This document shows positions 8,890-20,341 of a stretch of DNA of 64,000 bases, one piece after another. Under the pieces are notes generated by a model. The model ran no database searches and was not told the DNA's origin. It worked only from the letters and a program-made list of their open reading frames with translations. The translations under genes and the position numbers were made by a program. How positions within the stretch are numbered: the first letter of the stretch is position 1; each line of letters opens with the position of its first letter. The DNA comes from Plantago elongata (Eukaryota > Streptophyta > Magnoliopsida > Lamiales > Plantaginaceae): positions 1 to 64,000 of the forward strand of contig JAYMSP010000206.1 of NCBI GenBank assembly GCA_036897095.1. Reading direction: 5' to 3'.

Positions 8890-11805
8890 TCACCAGTCAC
8901 CACTCAGCAAGTCTCTGGGCCGAACAATGATCTCACCCTTAGTTTCTAATTTGCCCAGGAAAATAACATGAAGGCTATCGTTGCCGAGGTCAAGTTGCTC
9001 CTCTTGAATCCTTTTTGCTGAATCAGTGACAGAAGGGTTCACATCATCCACATCAATCACTTCCATAGTTTGAATATCTCCAATCCTGGAAGGTATTTCC
9101 TCTAGATAGTGGCACTGTCGGATAACCAGGTGTCTGAGACTAGGATAGTGACTTTCATCAGCTCGCCAATGCCTCACTGTGAATTCATTAAGTTGCAAAA
9201 ACTTAAGCGAAGCAAATTCACCTACAGTCGGCTCCCACGAATCTCTCCACATTGTACAATCTCGTACGTTCAAAACTTCGAGATTGCCCAATGAACCAAT
9301 AGACGACATGAACCTCCTGCTTATCCAACAAGAAGTCAAACATATCTTTTTTAGAGATGGGGGTAAAATGATTCCATCCAATCTAGGTCGATGCCCGATC
9401 ATGAAGCTAGCAGATAGGAGCTTTAAAGTAGTAAGTTTAAGAAGACCGGAAATATCTACAAGTTCATCTCTTAACTTGCCCAAATAAATTCCCAATTTAT
9501 TCAAGTTAGGAACTTTCTCTACGAAACAACTATCAGCAACCATGTATGGATTTACATATGAAAGTGTCTGTAGATTTTTGAGGACAAACTGTTCACTGGA
9601 ATCACTGCCAGACGAAATTGGAAAAGAGAATGATCTTTTCAACTTGATATGTCTTATTTCTGTCAACCTCCATAGTCCAACCGGCAAAAGCATTTGAGAA
9701 AAGAGCACCTTTGGCGCCTGAAACATCAATGTCTGCAAATTCGTCAATCTGGAAATGGCAGAAGGTATACCTGAACGGCAATGGCACCGGAGAGCCAAGT
9801 ATCGTATATTGACGAGATTAAGTATTGGATCAGGGAACTCCTCGAATTCGATTGGAAGTAGATCGAGCACCCTTAACAACTTGAATTCTCCAAGCTCATA
9901 CGAATACAGTAACAACTTGGGGGCGCCTATCTGTATAAAAGAACGAGCATGTTGCAACATATTATTCATCAAGTACCGGTAGTTGGGATGGAAAGTATAC
10001 TGATTGACAGAAAAGCGGCGCATGCTATGAAATACAATTCTGGAAATGAGACGCTTGCGTTGAGTTTTAGGAATTTCTCGTAGGATATCAACGAGCGGAA
10101 GACCGCTCGTCTCTGCATGATCAAGGCGACTCAAGAAATCCTCTTCCTCAGCTTTTTTCTTAAACATGCCCCTTATGTGATCCTGTGTGACGTAAGACTT
10201 ATCATGGTCATTGAAGAACTTATCTTCCTTTGCTTTTCTCTTACACATATTCCTTATGAGATCATGAGTGACATAGCATTTGACTTCGCCTGTATAATCA
10301 AGTTTTCGAACGAAAAGAAGACTTCTGTCTGCTAGGGCCTTCAAGTACTCCTCTGCTGCCTCTTCCAGCAATTTGCCTTTAATTGGTTTCAAGAACCCTT
10401 CAGCTACAAATAACCTCTTGATTTTTGTTGCTCGAATCTGGTAATCCTCTGGAAAACACCCTATATATAGGAAGCATGACCTCAAATGAAGAGGCAGGTG
10501 GTCAAAACTCAAAGATAATATCTTTGAGAACCGTTCATCATTTTGATCAGCTACAGCAGCACTCACGTCATTTGCAATGTGATGCCAGTAATCCTTTGTC
10601 TTTTGTCCCTTTAAGAGGAGTCCACCAATCACTTGAATTGCAAGCGGAAGCCCTTTGCAACTGCCTGCAATACTTTTTCCAAGCTTTTCCAATCCCCAAG
10701 GGCAATTTTGTTTCCCAAACACATATTCGCGGAGTAAATTCCAACTTTCCACATCGTTCAGGACATGCATTTGATGATGCAGGCCAATTCCGCTTGCATA
10801 ATTAGCCACAGTCAACTCTCTGGTGGTTAAGACGATACGACTTCCAGTATCATTCTCCGGGAAGAACCTATGAACATCATCCCAAACCCCGGTACTCCAT
10901 ATGTCATCTAACACAATTAAGTATCTCTTTCCACTTAAGCTTTTGTATAAGCGGTCTCCCAATTCATCATCTTGTTCTTTTAACATTTCAACACTGGAAT
11001 TTCCAGGTATGCAATCAAGAAGGCTCAATAAAAGTGCTTTTAACCCATTATGATCTTGTGAAACTGTAGCCCAGGTGCGAGTGTCAAAGTGATAAGAAAC
11101 ATATGAATCATGGAAAAGCTGTTGAGCAAGAGTAGTTTTACCAATACCACCCATTCCCACAATCGGGATGACTTGGAGTGTAGAACCCTGTCCGATCAGT
11201 CGATCCTTCAATTCAAGCATGTCATTTTCAAGTCCCACCACAACATCATGAACACTTGAAAAAGATGAAGAAGGAAGCAATTCACTCTGCAGAACAGCTT
11301 TTCCGGGACGTTGGTGGGAAATCGAGCAAGTATCATCAGGAATTCGTTTGTGTGTTTCGTCTCGATCGATGATCTTTTGTAATTCAGCCATGGTCAAAAG
11401 TAGTTCAGTATGAACTCCTGGCAAGTCAAGTGATACTATATCTTTTTCCACCTGTTTCTTTGGATGGAAACAAGAGATTGTGTATCTCTTATAACCAGAT
11501 CCATGACCTTTAGAAATCTTCTTCTTTCCAATACCAAAATTAGCCAGAATCTGATCTACCACATAAAGCTCGATGATATCTTCAGCTCTATATGCAGCAT
11601 CTCTTATTTGACCCATCAAGGCTTGTGCTGTTTTATAGTATGATGGGGGCAATGTTTCAAGGATATCTTCCAAAGAATGAGCTAGTTGCAATAGGGATTC
11701 AAGTTGTGATTTGAACTGACCATCATGGATACAAAGATGGTGATCAAGATGAGGATGGAGGCTCTGTTCAAGAACTTGTATGAGGGATTGTAGATTGTAA
11801 GCCAT
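8890..11805 (-). CDS. CC-NB-ARC-LRR immune receptor (Rx/R1-type NLR)
   Basis: Intracellular receptor that senses pathogen effectors and triggers defence. Single exon, 971 aa from the Met opening MAYNLQSL; an in-frame Met lies 23 codons upstream, but this start fits the family. Domains: Rx-type coiled coil (1-160) with EDIIE (75-79), P-loop GMGGIGKTT (217-225), kinase-2 LIVLDDIW (296-303), RNBS-B GSRIVLTTR (321-329), GLPLA (385-389), RNBS-D CFLYIGCFPEDY (444-455), MHD-equivalent THD (513-515), then leucine-rich repeats from about 620 to 940. The first MHD position is Thr, not Met. A 27-residue segment starting at the MHD motif is repeated directly after it (511-533 and 538-560). The frame is open throughout, so it is probably functional. 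It resembles the late-blight R1 homologue group. Confidence 0.93.
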   Translation of the reverse strand: MAYNLQSLIQVLEQSLHPHLDHHLCIHDGQFKSQLESLLQLAHSLEDILETLPPSYYKTAQALMGQIRDAAYRAEDIIELYVVDQILANFGIGKKKISKGHGSGYKRYTISCFHPKKQVEKDIVSLDLPGVHTELLLTMAELQKIIDRDETHKRIPDDTCSISHQRPGKAVLQSELLPSSSFSSVHDVVVGLENDMLELKDRLIGQGSTLQVIPIVGMGGIGKTTLAQQLFHDSYVSYHFDTRTWATVSQDHNGLKALLLSLLDCIPGNSSVEMLKEQDDELGDRLYKSLSGKRYLIVLDDIWSTGVWDDVHRFFPENDTGSRIVLTTRELTVANYASGIGLHHQMHVLNDVESWNLLREYVFGKQNCPWGLEKLGKSIAGSCKGLPLAIQVIGGLLLKGQKTKDYWHHIANDVSAAVADQNDERFSKILSLSFDHLPLHLRSCFLYIGCFPEDYQIRATKIKRLFVAEGFLKPIKGKLLEEAAEEYLKALADRSLLFVRKLDYTGEVKCYVTHDLIRNMCKRKAKEDKFFNDHDKSYVTQDHIRGMFKKKAEEEDFLSRLDHAETSGLPLVDILREIPKTQRKRLISRIVFHSMRRFSVNQYTFHPNYRYLMNNMLQHARSFIQIGAPKLLLYSYELGEFKLLRVLDLLPIEFEEFPDPILNLVNIRYLALRCHCRSGIPSAISRLTNLQTLMFQAPKVLFSQMLLPVGLWRLTEIRHIKLKRSFSFPISSGSDSSEQFVLKNLQTLSYVNPYMVADSCFVEKVPNLNKLGIYLGKLRDELVDISGLLKLTTLKLLSASFMIGHRPRLDGIILPPSLKKICLTSCWISRRFMSSIGSLGNLEVLNVRDCTMWRDSWEPTVGEFASLKFLQLNEFTVRHWRADESHYPSLRHLVIRQCHYLEEIPSRIGDIQTMEVIDVDDVNPSVTDSAKRIQEEQLDLGNDSLHVIFLGKLETKGEIIVRPRDLLSGDW

Positions 11806-12059
11806 CACTGTTCTGTTCACCAGATCTGAACTCACTTCGTCAACAGGAAGGATAAGGCAAAACAGGACAAACAAGAAATTACTTGGTCGAGTTATTCAAC
11901 GTCCGCTGTTGCTCAGAACATTTAACGACTAGATGTCTAGACAGAGAAATTAACAACTTCACAGCTTCTCCTCTGACGGCTATTCATTTTAGTAAAAGAA
12001 TGTGACTGTTACAGTCGCATACATAAAATTTAATAATACACGTATTGATACGTAATAAC

Positions 12060-12840
12060 GAGTCCGTCTCCGCTCTAACACGATTCAAGACGCACTAAGA
12101 CTATCTTTCAAGTTAGGACGGTCGCAAAGTCTTCCAACCCAAACGACGAAGTTCCGACCCGCAATACTTATGGTCCAAACCATCAAGACTCCACCCCTGA
12201 ACCAAGAACTATAGCTATCTTTGTTAATGTATGGTCCGATCCGCCAATGATCCGGCCCCAGGTTGTACTTTACAACGTCAGTCCTCGACATATGTACTTG
12301 GGTCCGTGCTGAAAACGCGCCTGCTAGTAGTTTCGTCACGTGCCTTCATACCGCTAGTCCGACTTAACTCCGAGTTGCCAGAGCAAAACCTCCGGTGGAA
12401 TTGCCCTATGAATACAGAGTATTTATGCCTGTAAATGTAAGCAACTACCATTGAATATACTACTCTATAGACTTTGGAGGACCGAGCCCGAGCTCTTCAG
12501 CCTCTAAATACATAAAATTCGAGCCCGGTTTGTCTTAGGCAAACCGGCCCAAAAGGGTCTAACCCCTTCTCCTTTTATGTATTGCAGGATTCAAGTGTTG
12601 GCACTTCGGAACACTCTCACCTCGGACCAATCATCTCCTCGGACATATCATTGCCTCGGACCTTACGTTGACTCGGAATTTTAGAAGAGAAGATACCCAA
12701 TCTGTGACCTTACGAACCAAGGCTTATCCTCTCACCCAGAAGAACTTACTCAACGAACTAAGAAGCAGTAGCCTTTGCTAGACGAGCGGATTTTGCCTTA
12801 GCCGGATTTGTACCTTATCACATACATCATTAGAATATCA
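12060..12840 (+). mobile_element. Probable Ty3/gypsy LTR-derived fragment (fossil)
   Basis: Base composition is clearly richer in G+C than the surroundings. The stretch resembles plant gypsy LTR/leader sequence: AATACAGAGTATTTATGCC, later GGAGGACCGAGCCCGAGCTC, then CTTTTATGTATTGCAGG and a CTCGGACC-rich block. There is no coding part and no matching second LTR in the window, so it is a solo or partial LTR at most. It looks broken and old. The borders are approximate. Confidence 0.4.
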
Positions 12841-12997
12841 TCTTGACATTAGATACAATTTCTCTCTCAATCTATTACCATATCTAGAATAAACTAGAAC
12901 ATAAATGCGTTGGTTACGGAAATTAAACCATGAATGAAGTTGGAAGTTAGAACGAATCAAAAATAAAAACGGAAAGATGAATCTGGAAGAAAATATA

Positions 12998-13027
12998 TAT
13001 GTGTGTGTGTGTGGGGGGGGGGGGGGG
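12998..13027 (+). repeat. TG dinucleotide / poly-G microsatellite
   Basis: A short (TG)n run is followed directly by about 15 G residues. Such a run may be mis-sized in the assembly. Confidence 0.85.
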
Positions 13028-13065
13028 TGGTCCCCGCCTAGAAAAATGAAGTAAGGCTCAAGTTG

Positions 13066-13236
13066 ATGTGTAAGTGGCTGTTTGGATGGACATTTGAGTT
13101 GGCATTTGGATGGATTTTGGTGAAATTGTGTTTGGATGGACATTTGAGTGGGGTATTTTAAGTGTATTTTATGCCAAATCACTGTTCATCGATTCAAATG
13201 GGGGTATTCAAATTTGTTGCCAAACACCCCCTAAGT
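13066..13236 (+). mobile_element. Dispersed short non-autonomous element, copy 3
   Basis: Ends GGCTGTTTGGATGG and CCAAACACCCCC form a terminal inverted repeat, flanked by TAAGTG on both sides (possible target duplication). The interior matches the 31755 copy closely: GGATTTTGGTGAAATTGTG, AAGTGTATTTTA and CAAATCACTGTTCATCG. About 170 bp, with no coding capacity. Confidence 0.65.
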
Positions 13237-13769
13237 GATTTACAATTCTACTCAAAAGTCAAAAGTATCCGCTTTCAATTTTCAACTACTCCAATATTTC
13301 TTTTTTCTTTTAGAAGTAATTCTTTTATTTAAACACAAATAATATTGTAGATTCGAAATGGACTCGACTATCCTAGTCGTGCCCTTCCACTACTCGTTAT
13401 ACAAACATGCATATAACCACTCGGGGCTGATTGACCAAACCCTCGTCATCGTCCTCGAGGATATATATGAGTCGGAGATGGGTACTCCAGTAATTAGTTG
13501 TTTACTTGAATCGGAACAAAGTAATCTCAGTGCCCTCATTTGCAATATCCTCAAATGCTAATTACATAAAATCAAGAGTGTTTTTACAGACGATCCCCTG
13601 AATTTTATCATATTTCATCTAATTGCCCCAAAATAGTCTCAATTGCTCTGTAAACATCCTTTCACCTCTTTCATCATCACCCACGGCCACCCGCCGCCAC
13701 AATAAACAAGACAAACACAGTGTCACACAAGAGAATTTTCAAAAGGAGTTGCAGGCTAAGAAGCTAGAG

Positions 13770-16700
13770 ATGGGTAATCCGAAGCAGAAGTGGACATCGG
13801 AGGAAGAGGAAGCTCTACGTGCCGGTGTGGCCAAGCACGGTGCTGGAAAGTGGAAAAATATTCAGAGAGACCCTGAATTCAACCACCTTCTCTTTGCTCG
13901 CTCCAACATTGATCTCAAGGTATAACCTATTTATCATACCTCTTCACCTTTTCTGTTCTATATCAACCAATCAGCTTGAATTTCGTTATGTTCGAGTTTT
14001 TCGTGGATCAAAGTACTGTTATCATTCATGGAAGCTTAGAATTGCATATGCGGCCAATTGATGTTCGCTAGGTTAAACGTGTGATGAAGTGATGAACGAT
14101 AGGCATTATTTATGTTCGGATTAGTATATATGAGATTGATATATGTGAGCACTAGAGTGAACTGGTTGAAGGAGTACTATATTTGTTTGGCGAAGTATGA
14201 GAATCAAGCAGCATCCGTGTTTTTTTGTTGCTGTGTGAAAGTGTATCCGATAATGTAGGAAGTGCATTCTGAGTTTCTGACTCTTTGAATGGATATTTTG
14301 GGATACCTTGGTTGAATGTGGCGTGAAGACGAAGAGATGGAGAACTTAATGCTATGTAATTAACCTGACTGCATCACTGCAACAGTGGGGGTGTAGGAAG
14401 TGGTAATTGTTGGATCGTTAGCTTGTTTATTACTAATGTTTATTTGTATGCTTGCACAGGATAAATGGCGGAATTTGGGTGTTGCGAACGGCCAGGTAAC
14501 AAGAGAGAAATCAAAGGCACCAAAACAAAAGGTCGATCCTGTCGAGACTTCTGCTACTCCACAGTCAGTCTCACCTTCACCTGCTCCTGCTTCCTTCACT
14601 CCATCATCACAGGATCAAGATGCAGTAGTAGATGTAGTTATGGTTGAAGCAACTAGGCCTGTGACTGAAGGAACCAGTGCTACCAGGTGAGCGACATTTC
14701 CTTTCATTTTACGTATCACTTTTCCAATCATGTGTGGTCTGAGAATGAGGATGTGATACTGAACTCTGCGAGATTTTTTTTCCTCAACATGGATAACAGC
14801 AAGATACACAGCATAACACCTATAGCTCTTCTTGATGTTTTGGCTATGCTATTAATGTAGAAGTTCGGAAGCTGTCTCTCTAGTGAATTGGAGACTATTG
14901 AAGAAACTAGGAGTCATTCAAAATTCATCATCCACTTATTTCCGTTCTTTGCTGCAATTACAATTCCATGATCTTTTACTATCCAAAATAGACTTGTTGG
15001 AATGTAAGAGAAAGAAGAAACTTAGTTTGTGAAATTTCCTCGGGTTAAGTCACAATAATTTATCATGTTTTTCCTCTTTTTTATGTGGTCAAGCTAAGTT
15101 TTCCACTCACTTGCAATATATTGGTTGCCTCGATCTCAGGTACAATGTGTTGATATATGATGCACTGTCGAGTCTTCAACAGCCAGATGGATCAGATTCT
15201 AGTGCAATTGCTACTTTCATTAAGGTATATAAATTTATATCCAATTTAATCATTTCTATACTGTATTGTTATTCTGATTTAAGCTAAAATTTACTATAAG
15301 CTGTGTCCTCACATAGTTTGTTTGATAGCCTCCATGGAAATCCCATAATATGTATATATCATCTGGAAAACAGTATAGTTAGCATAACAATAAACTTCTA
15401 CTTCATTTATTGCCTCAGACTTGGTTGATTGGAAGTGAATTTGGTACCTGACTCGTTGAGAGTTGAGACATAAGTAAATATGATATTAATGTTAACAATT
15501 GATTGCTTAGCAGATCAGGTTATTGAATGTATCCCCGGTTCTAGTATGTCCATGGATTCCAGTATACGCTCTATTATCGCCTTCCTGGTTAAACTTTTAC
15601 TCAATTTTCAAGCAGTATTTTTTTCAGCCAACCACCTCAATGTTGACTGTCCCTCCAGTGCAGTAAAAAGATTGTGCATTTGTTATTATCTACCACTCAT
15701 GTGTAGGATCTGTGAATAATGAACAGAACATGTGCTACGAGCCACTCGCAGTCTCTGAGTTTATGTAGAATACTTTGAAGCCATTTTACAAAATGCATGT
15801 GTATGTTCAGAAGTGTTTTATATGAGCTTTAACACACACTTACGACGAAATTTAACTGCATAAATAACCCGGTAAGTGCATGAGCTATACAACACCAAGA
15901 AAAACTGGTATGTATTAGCATTCTGTTGTTTAATTTATGCAGCAAAGACGAGAGGTGCCTCAAAATTTCAAAAGGGTGTTGACTGCTAGATTGTCGAGAC
16001 TTGTTGCACAAGACAAACTAGAAAAGGTAAGTTTTGATTCCAATTACTAAAACAGTTAATTTATACGTTATATACTGGTCAAGCTTGCAATGATAATGAG
16101 CTGGGATTGTAATGCAACTCCTCATTTTGCTTTAGTGTCCTGATCAATGGTGTTACGTGTGTGGAGGTTGTTTTTAAATTACATGTTTAGTCCTCTCCTT
16201 TTTGCCGGGATTGATTTTCTGTGACTCTGCCTTGACTATAGTAGTATTTGCTCACACCTCATGCTTCTTTTCTATTTTGGATGATATGAACAGATAATGT
16301 GATCTAGTTAACGGACAATAGACATTTCAGTCATTTTTACCTCCTCTGCCATGTTGCTGGTACTTTGTATAAAGTAGTTCTAACTTTTTGAGCATCTACC
16401 TGTTCTATCAAGGGAAATAATTGAAGCTCAATAATTTTCTGGAACTTCTGAAGCTGTTCTACATTCTAGATCTTTCTGTTTGTACTTATACTTTGTTTTG
16501 GCTTTATATTGTGACCTTTGGAGATAGACCCTGTTTGGTTACAAAATTATTTGACTTGTCTGTGAATAGATTATCATGTAAATCGTTCTTTCAGCGATTG
16601 AGGTTTCATGTAGATACTAAACCAACACTGCACTTGATTGTAGAATTAACTACATCATGGCTCTTTGGAACATTAGCAAAGTAAATCAATGACAGAGAAA

Positions 16701-17480
16701 ATTGTTTTATCTATGCTGCCAGCTCCAGACTTCAATGTTCAAAGTATCCTTGGATTTATTAATTTACTTTGGCTTCCATCGCGTTGGCCTCTTGAGCTTT
16801 CTCTACTTCTACTTTTTCCTTCTATATTAGCCACTCAATCATTGCCTCCATAATCGTACTGCTTAGAGGTAAATCTGAGTGAGGAAAAGTAGTACGTGTC
16901 CAGCTAATAAAGTGCATTATGTTTGACTCATTATAGTCTTTTCAGCATGAACGATTTAAAATCACAGTGAACAGAACATCTAATTACATAGCATCGTGGC
17001 TTGACCTGTCTAAGGAGAAATCCAATATGCATTTGAAAGTAACTGTTTTTTACCAATTCACAGGTTCATAACTGCTACAAGATAAAAAAAGATGCAGTTC
17101 CAAACACAAAAACCCCAGCTGCGAGACCGAAAGAGTTGCTGCATAGACCAGTTCACGGCTTTGGGATTGGCGACACAGTTGAAGAAGCAGCAATATCTGC
17201 TGCATTCAAAGTTGCAGAAGCTGAAAGCAAAGAGTTTGTGGCTGCTGAATCTGTAAAAGAAGCAGAAAGAGTCGCTATAATGGCAGACGACATGGATTCT
17301 TTCCTGCAATTTGTCACAGAGTGCTTTAATCAAAGTAATAAGTCAACCCTGGTTTGTTCTTACATCAGTTAACGACTTGGCGGGTAAATGTCTTTTGCTT
17401 TTGTTCTCTTGGAGATTACTTATTCATATGCTTTTTTGCATATTGCAGGTGCATATGGTGAGATAATGCTAAATTTCTAA
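13770..17480 (+). CDS. TRB: TRB/SMH telomere-repeat-binding factor (single Myb + H1/H5)
   Basis: Nuclear protein that binds telomeric and telo-box DNA through a single Myb-type domain and also recruits chromatin regulators. Exons: 13770-13919, 14460-14686, 15140-15224, 15943-16026, 17064-17334 and 17449-17480, giving 282 aa. Residues 1-60 are the Myb domain, ending in the family's telobox-recognition helix [13 protein letters not shown] Pro/Ser-rich linker follows. The linker-histone-like H1/H5 domain (about 126-190) starts [12 protein letters not shown] and includes [20 protein letters not shown]. The end is an Ala/Glu-rich coiled-coil region. The Met before GNPKQKWT is chosen because the Myb domain begins there in all relatives. 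If intron 5 is kept, the protein ends at 17372 with a different short tail. Confidence 0.93.
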
Positions 17481-17709
17481 TGGCGTAGCATGCAGCTGTA
17501 TTCAGGCTAGAACATCTACTCACTGTCGAATCTGAAAATGTATATACTTGTGGTTTGTTATTTTGAGATTTCCAGACTCTAATCTGGTTTAAATTTCTAT
17601 TAAGCTTATTACAAGATCATGCAGTTCACATTTTACAAATGCGTTTGGGTATTGATCCTGCATCTTTTTTCACTCATGCACCTAGCATTTTCTTAATTTA
17701 TATTCAAAC

Positions 17710-17749
17710 TTTTATAAGAGACCGTATCTTTTTATAAGAGACCGTATCT
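17710..17749 (+). repeat. Two-copy 20-bp tandem repeat
   Basis: TTTTATAAGAGACCGTATCT is present twice head to tail. Confidence 0.85.
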
Positions 17750-17964
17750 TGTTGATACGAATTAAACATTACATATTTATGTACACGTATCATATGATTA
17801 ACTTTAAATATTATATGTATATGAAACGTACTTTTAGACGCTCAAGGCGCTTCAACAGAAATCTATTTAAATTCCATGATTAAAGAAAAATATTAGTATA
17901 ATAAAAAAGGAAGAAGTATATACAAATTAGTAAGGATGAGGGACTCCTAAAACTCTTAAAGAGA

Positions 17965-18632
17965 TGAGATTAGGTTGTACATAAAAAAAAAAATAACCAT
18001 CTGTCAACTACCTGTCATTGATAGTTAGAATTTTTATCAAAAATCGTCCGCAGATTACAAATTTGTAACTCGTCATTAAGCGGGTGGGTGGCGGTTTGGT
18101 GGTTGACTAACTGTCAACCCGCCCATCCGTCCGCTATATATGTTACTAGTATGTATTTTATATTTTATTGCATTAGATTAATAGTAATAAATTCTCATTA
18201 CTCATTTACTCCTAGGTTTCAATTTTACATTTTCTCATTTACACACAGATTGCAAACTAATACCAACCTTAATTTTTATCATGAACTTTGTAATTTGAGC
18301 AACTCATGAATTTATATTGCATTTCAAATATTATGTACTTAGCCTACTTGTATTAATGCATAAGATTGTGTTAAGTTTCCCTTATTATTGTGGGTTAGTT
18401 TATTGAGTACTTAGAGGTTATGAAGTATAATGTCTCTTTCTTTAATGCGTCATATATGTCATTTTTTGTATGTGTTAATAAACCGCCAAATCGTCCGCTT
18501 CAAGTAGTCAACCGACCCGCGACGGTTGGGATAAAATTTCACCTGCCGCGGTTAATGAATTGGCGTACCCGCCATAGCCGGGTTGGTTATAAATTTTACA
18601 ATTAACCGCCCACACTCGCCCGCATACACCCC
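17965..18632. mobile_element. hAT-like non-autonomous element
   Basis: Both ends carry the Gly/Cys-codon-like GC-rich blocks typical of plant hAT ends: AGCGGGTGGGTGGCGGTT near 18078 and AACCGCCCACACTCGCCCGC near 18603, in inverted orientation. The right terminus ATACACCCCTA fits a hAT-type end. There is no transposase coding. The left border and target duplication are uncertain. Confidence 0.5.
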
Positions 18633-19704
18633 TAAGAGAGACATAAAAAGACTAATTTTCATTAATTATACAACAACCCTAGACAAAAAGCAAGTTACTG
18701 TAAACACCTCAACCCACATTGTATTCATAAATTTTGTAAAAACCTAGCTAATAGAAAATTCCGCTCTCTAGAATTTCACCTCCTTCCCCTTTGGAGCTTT
18801 GATTCGCCAGAATTAAACCACCTCCTAGTCGCCGAAAACCGCTCGAACCACTCTATCTCGACGTGGTTTCTATGTTATTGAGCTCGAAGATCTCCATTTC
18901 GACGTGGTTTAAAAGGATCGAACTTGAAAATGCTAAAAAACAACTAGATCTAATCGGAAACAACATCACAAAGGTACGAAAAGCTAGATCTCAACCTAGT
19001 TTTTGTAAAATCGGTGATTATTTTGATGGTTTTCATCTCGCGATCTCATTTTCGCTTGAATCTCTACTGAATTATGTGAAATTCGTGTTGTCTTAAGATG
19101 TTTGTATATGTAGATCTGGTGTTTTCATCAGTATTTGTTCAGATTAAAAATATAAATTTAAAAATCGTGCACAACAAAATGCTAACTTAAACATAGTACA
19201 ATTATTGGTACTGTTCATTTAACAAATATGTTAAAATCAGTACTTTATTGCACGAGATTAATGCATTTACTTATATCTTTTATGTTTCTGTTGATATATT
19301 TAATGTTTTGATGATATACATCAAAACTTATACCCTAATGTTGATAATCGTGACGTTACCATCCTGTATTATATGTTGAATGTTTAAAAACCATAACTAT
19401 AATATTAGTATTATGTTTATAATGTTCTTAATTATGTGTGTGATTTTCTGCTTGTTCAACTACAACCTCATGAATGAAAAAAGTATGATGTAATTGTCAG
19501 TGTGATGTATGAAATGTTTTCGGTGATGTGTGTAAGGTTTATGCTAATGCATATAATATTCTTTGCACAGATAAATGTGTAGATGAATTTGACATGAGTC
19601 TTGTTGTGAGTCTTGGATGGATGATCAAGTATGTAGATAAATTGTATACTATGTATATAAATCGCTAATCAGTTTGGAAATAAATCTCAAACAAGTTTAT
19701 ATAA

Positions 19705-20341
19705 TAGGAAAAAGGGCTCTTCTACGGTCAGGCAGGCTTTCGCCATGCCTGACAACAGGCAATTAAAAATACACCATTAGATCTTTGATCTAACGGTCCA
19801 CATCAAATCACCATGGGTGATTATCCTATCGCCTTTTCATAACAAGGCGATCGCCCTTTCGCCTTTTGAATATTTAAATATAAAAAATATAAATATTAAT
19901 AAAATTCCATATATTTCGTCAAAATAAAAAAAATTATTTAATTAAATCTCACGAAATTACTATCTATTTTAATTTTCATTTTTATTATTATTAATTAATT
20001 GTTTCAAAAGTGTGGGCCAGATGGTAGAAGCCCATATGGTAATCCAATAGGGCCGACTTTATTTCCGGACCGGATCGGACTATATGGGCCGGGCAACCAG
20101 GTCATCGGGGCGGACGTACCACAGTGCCGTCGGGGCGAGTCAGTGGGCATGTTAATTTTAATAATAAAATTAATATTTATATTTTATATTTATTATTATT
20201 GAGTCTTATTTTGTAATGGACATTTTAGTCTTTTTATATTTAATGAAAAATAAAAATTTAAAGTATTATATTATACTAGGGCGATGCTTGTTGTCAGGCA
20301 GGGCGAAAGTATGTCTGACGGTAAAAAAGCCCTAGAAAAAA
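19705..20341. mobile_element. MULE-type non-autonomous element with 9-bp target duplication
   Basis: Element body 19714-20332. Terminal inverted repeats of ~50 bp start GGGCTCTTCTACGGTCAGGC at the left and, read inward from the right, GGGCTTTTTTACCGTCAGAC; both continue into CTTTCGCC and TGCCTGACAACA. Flanks are TAGGAAAAA (19705-19713) and TAGAAAAAA (20333-20341), a 9-bp target duplication with one mismatch, as Mutator-like elements make. The core (about 20010-20150) is GC-rich in an otherwise AT-rich element. No transposase is present. Confidence 0.75.

Larger units (their letters stand above)
11880..13769. other. Transposon-derived spacer between the NLR and TRB genes
   Basis: No gene is seen. 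It holds a GC-richer LTR-like stretch (about 12060-12840), a TG/G microsatellite, and one short non-autonomous element. The last ~150 bases before 13770 are likely the TRB 5' UTR. Confidence 0.6.

Noticed and set aside
12085-12434. Open frames on both strands in the GC-richer spacer
   Set aside because: No family resemblance, and they lie in LTR-like non-coding sequence where fewer stops are expected from the base composition.
18863-19096. 77-codon frame MVSMLLSSKISIS...
   Set aside because: Unlike any known family, sits among transposon relics, and the following sequence gives no continuing exon.
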